Source: an uncultured Flavobacterium sp.
GTDB taxonomy: Bacteria > Bacteroidota > Bacteroidia > Flavobacteriales > Flavobacteriaceae
Assembly: GCF_951805225.1 (NCBI RefSeq)
Contig: NZ_OX638201.1
Coordinates: forward strand, 124,001-188,000
Length of the DNA: 64,000 nucleotides
Reading direction: 5' to 3'
A program made the translations under genes and the position numbers. The notes under the pieces are model-generated. The model saw nothing but the letters and a program-made list of their open reading frames with translations, ran no database searches and was not told the origin of the DNA. Positions 61,888 to 64,000 of this stretch are shown here, piece by piece. Each line of letters opens with the position of its first letter. Position 1 is the first letter of the stretch.

Positions 61888-62017
61888 CTTATTTCTTTTT
61901 AAAATTAGTACATGTTAAATAATTGACTTTTTTTAAAACAAACATCGTCTTTATTTCAAATTAACCACCACGTAAAAACACCTGATTTTATGTAAATCTG
62001 TACTATTAAGATGTACT

Positions 62018-62647
62018 TTATTTAATTTTTATCGCTTCGTCGAATTTTCCATTTTTACCATATAAACCTAAGTTTCCGTTTGATTCTAAAATATAATATT
62101 CTCCATTTTCGTTATCATCTTGGTATTTTATTTTTCCTTTTATATTTGATTCAACGATTTCACTATCCATTTTACTGCCGTCTTTGAATGTAATTCTCAT
62201 TATTTTTTTCTGAGATGAGTTTTTAAAAAGAACTAAAGTTCCGCCCATTAGACTTTTTTCACTACGCCATTTATTTAAAACTTCTCCGTCTATATCTTTT
62301 GTTTTAGAAGTTATCACATCTTGACTTTCTGTCGATCCTATAATATTAATTTCTAAAGTTGGTGTAAAGTGTGTTGTAGCCCAAGCCATTCCTTCTGTCA
62401 TATTTGGTATATGATAAAAGATCCAAAGCTTATTATATTCACCACGATCTTCTCGAATTTTCATGGCAATTTCTTGAAGAACTTCTTTACCAACTTTTTT
62501 ATTCAAACTAACTTCAATATTGTTTTTACTTAAACTAGGATTAGGCTCTTCTTTTGTAATTTCCCACTTTACATCTTCAGGAATATTTGAGTTTTTTTTG
62601 CAAGCGACGAAAATTAGAATTAGAAAAATGAATGAGATTTTTTTCAT
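62018..62647 (-). CDS. Lipoprotein of unknown function
   Basis: 209 residues. Lipobox ILIFVAC with Cys16. The mature part has VSLNKKVGKEVLQEIAMKIREDRGEYNKLWIFYHIP, as in stress- or surface-associated lipoproteins, but no family name is certain. It is driven by the fourth copy of the shared promoter (62684-62728). Confidence 0.7.
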   Translation of the reverse strand: MKKISFIFLILIFVACKKNSNIPEDVKWEITKEEPNPSLSKNNIEVSLNKKVGKEVLQEIAMKIREDRGEYNKLWIFYHIPNMTEGMAWATTHFTPTLEINIIGSTESQDVITSKTKDIDGEVLNKWRSEKSLMGGTLVLFKNSSQKKIMRITFKDGSKMDSEIVESNIKGKIKYQDDNENGEYYILESNGNLGLYGKNGKFDEAIKIK

Positions 62648-62683
62648 GATTTAAGAGTTTAGTTCATATCAAATTATATTTTC

Positions 62684-62728
62684 AAAACTAACTCCTTTAA
62701 ATTCAATGATTTTACGGAAATCCATAAA
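62684..62728 (-). promoter_or_regulatory. Regulon promoter D (lipoprotein 62018-62647)
   Basis: Minus strand: TTATGG-ATTT-CCGTAA (62713-62728), 21 nt, TAGTTTTG (62684-62691). Similar to promoter A at 41 of 47 positions. About 40 nt before the start codon. Confidence 0.75.
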
Positions 62729-62855
62729 TACTTGAATTAATTTAAGATATAACATTTTTGTTATATAGCAGAAATGTTATAAATTTACTTAGCTAATAGT
62801 ATTTTGAAAGCAGCAGGACTTAAATAATTCTACAGCTTTTTACAATTTAATTCAG

Positions 62856-63272
62856 ATGAATATGAATACAGAAAAAAGGATAATTTCGGTTATTATTGAA
62901 AAAACTTCTACAGGTTTTTCGGCTTATGCAAGAGAAATTGATGGATTGGCTACAGTAGGAAGTACAATATCTGAGATAAAAGCAAATTTTAACGAGGTCC
63001 TTCAATATCATGTAGAATATCTACAAGAACAAGGAGAAAAGGTTACAATCGCTGATTTCGATATTAGTTATCAAGTAGATTTAGAACAGGTATTTGATTA
63101 TTTTAGTGTAATCAATAAATCAGCTTTTGCAGAGCATTACGCAGGAATTAATCAAAGTTTATTCCGCCAATATACTAAAGGTTTAGCAACTTTGTCGAGT
63201 GATAAAATGTTGCAGATTTCTAAAGGTTTACACAAATTAGCAGATGAGTTAAGTGATCTGACTTTAGTGTAA
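62856..63272 (+). CDS. HicB-family antitoxin-like protein, no adjacent HicA
   Basis: 138 residues. The N-terminus has the HicB partial RNase-H-like pattern (VIIEKTSTGFSAYAREIDGLATVGSTISEIKANFNEVLQYHVEYLQEQGE). A C-terminal HTH of the Cro type follows (about 85-138: FAEHYAGINQSLFRQYTKGLATLSSDKMLQISKGLHKLADEL). A second ATG lies 6 nt downstream (MNTEKRI) and could be the start. HicA toxins are about 60-80 residues, and neither the 200 nt upstream nor the downstream gap has one. Probably an orphan regulator. Confidence 0.8.
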   Translation: MNMNTEKRIISVIIEKTSTGFSAYAREIDGLATVGSTISEIKANFNEVLQYHVEYLQEQGEKVTIADFDISYQVDLEQVFDYFSVINKSAFAEHYAGINQSLFRQYTKGLATLSSDKMLQISKGLHKLADELSDLTLV

Positions 63273-63319
63273 GTATAATTAGGTAAGTTATTTTTGGAGA
63301 TAAAAGCTAATTAAAACCT

Positions 63320-63405
63320 AAAAGCTCTAGCCCTGATAGAAGCGGTATCCTTTTACTGGCTTCTTTAGCCAGGAAAAGATACAAGTGGATAGCAGGAAAC
63401 AGCTC
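63320..63405 (+). ncRNA. Structured RNA element, possibly Flavo-1-like
   Basis: Nested pairing. GCT (63324-63326) with AGC (63401-63403); CCTG (63332-63335) with CAGG (63393-63396); GTATC (63345-63349) with GATAC (63378-63382); TTTT with AAAA; CTGGCT (63356-63361) with AGCCAG (63367-63372) around a UCUUU loop. I recall similar elements scattered between Flavobacterium genes. The name Flavo-1 (an Rfam RNA of Flavobacteria) is only a guess. It lies outside the prfA leader, which has its own promoter. Confidence 0.5.
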
Positions 63406-63531
63406 TAAAAAAGATATAGCGAATAGGCAGTTCTGATAATTATCGAGATCGAAAAAACGATCCTAATTCCACTAAAAATTAGCCTTAAAAAACTCAAAAG
63501 GTTATTGGTAGAATTTTAAACAAAAATTTCG

Positions 63532-63539
63532 TAATTTTG
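63532..63539 (+). promoter_or_regulatory. -7 box for prfA
   Basis: TAATTTTG, a perfect TAnnTTTG box 24 nt before the prfA start codon. The nearest TTG (63505-63507) is 24 nt upstream, longer than usual. Confidence 0.5.
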
Positions 63540-63563
63540 CACTCCAATAAAAGGAATTAGAAA

Positions 63564-64000
63564 ATGTTAGATAGACTTCAAATAGTAAAACAACGTTTTG
63601 ACGAGATTTCGGATTTGATTATCCAGCCGGATGTTATTTCTGATCAGAAACGTTATGTGCAATTGAATCAAGAGTACAAAAACTTGAAAGCATTGGCTGA
63701 AAAGCGTGATGAATATGTGCTTTTGATGGCTAATATAGATGAGGCAAACGAAATTATTGCTGACGGAAGTGATGCAGATATGGTCGAAATGGCCAAAATG
63801 CAACTAGATGAAGCAAAAGAAAGATTGCCGGAACTTGAGGAAGAAATCAAGTTTATGTTGATCCCTAAAGATCCTGAAGATGCTAAAAACGTGATGGTCG
63901 AGATTCGTGCCGGAACGGGTGGAGATGAAGCAAGTATCTTTGCAGGAGATTTATTTAGAATGTATACTAAATATTGTGAGAATCAGGGTTGGAGAACTTC
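63564..64000 (+). CDS. prfA: Peptide chain release factor 1 (5' part)
   Basis: The reading frame from the ATG at 63564 runs open off the end of the window. It begins MLDRLQIVKQRFDEISDLI, with RYVQLNQEYKNLKAL and MVEIRAGTGGDEASIFAGDLFRMYTKYCE, the N-terminal part and GTGGDEA element of release factor 1. The GGQ tripeptide would lie beyond the window. It reads UAA and UAG in the A site and releases the finished protein. Only about 145 of roughly 357 residues are present. Confidence 0.93.
   Translation, partial: MLDRLQIVKQRFDEISDLIIQPDVISDQKRYVQLNQEYKNLKALAEKRDEYVLLMANIDEANEIIADGSDADMVEMAKMQLDEAKERLPELEEEIKFMLIPKDPEDAKNVMVEIRAGTGGDEASIFAGDLFRMYTKYCENQGWRT

Noticed and set aside
63273..63563. 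HicA toxin near the orphan HicB
   Set aside because: Neither adjacent gap holds an open frame of suitable size; the downstream gap is occupied by the structured RNA and the prfA promoter.
63567..63850. Antisense open frames opposite prfA
   Set aside because: The plus-strand frame encodes a clear release factor; these are shadows.
1..64000. tRNA, rRNA, CRISPR array, insertion sequence, integrase or prophage genes
   Set aside because: None seen on either strand by eye; no repeat-spacer pattern and no transposase-like product.

Overview
The window is AT-rich DNA from a member of the Bacteroidota, most likely a Flavobacterium-like organism. The support is TAnnTTTG-type -7 promoter boxes, a fused SecDF, a type IX secretion module (type-B CTD protein, PorP/SprF, OmpA/TPR protein), TonB receptors with a carboxypeptidase-regulatory-like N-terminus, and families of short palindromic intergenic repeats. 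No rRNA, tRNA, CRISPR array, insertion sequence or prophage was found.

Layout. 1-1,230: a GreA/GreB-like gene, then a 700-nt stretch built of intergenic repeats. 1,231-4,829: two tandem asparagine synthetase B genes; the second has lost its glutaminase nucleophile. 5,041-14,989: core genes (M16 protease, gyrB, mdh, secDF) and a PagL-like outer-membrane enzyme. 15,029-20,376: leftward folE, four-helix-bundle gene, cysS, yidD, lgt, and a separate aminotransferase. 20,499-28,279: aspartyl protease, the three-gene T9SS/gliding-type module and a lipoprotein. 28,550-34,267: DUF1573 gene, valS, a lipoprotein and an amino-acid permease. 34,454-42,816: a cluster that looks iron-related (two TonB siderophore receptors, DUF4198 protein, PepSY membrane protein, divergent MFS transporter). 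42,999-48,351: small envelope genes, topB and an acyltransferase. 48,483-62,647: an accessory stretch with a three-gene GTPase/membrane/coiled-coil operon, a secreted protein, a HEIGH-type metalloprotease, an XRE regulator with paired operators, two membrane proteins with PH-like tails, a PD-(D/E)XK-like orphan, a superinfection-immunity/SHOCT protein and a DUF3825 protein. 62,856 to the end: an orphan HicB, a structured RNA element, and the 5' part of prfA.

The most noteworthy new observation is regulatory. Four promoters in the accessory region share an identical 45-nt layout: an inverted repeat (TTAYGG-N4-CCGTAA), exactly 21 nt, then a perfect TAnnTTTG box. They drive the GTPase operon, a small secreted protein, the metalloprotease lipoprotein and a second lipoprotein. 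I read this as a regulon under one activator that ties a predicted GTPase system to exported proteins. A second shared motif (TTATTTAGAWT...) sits next to the -7 box of three genes in the iron-type cluster and looks like a Fur-type operator.

Limits: everything was read by eye. Family assignments come from remembered motifs, not searches, and promoters and terminators are predictions.
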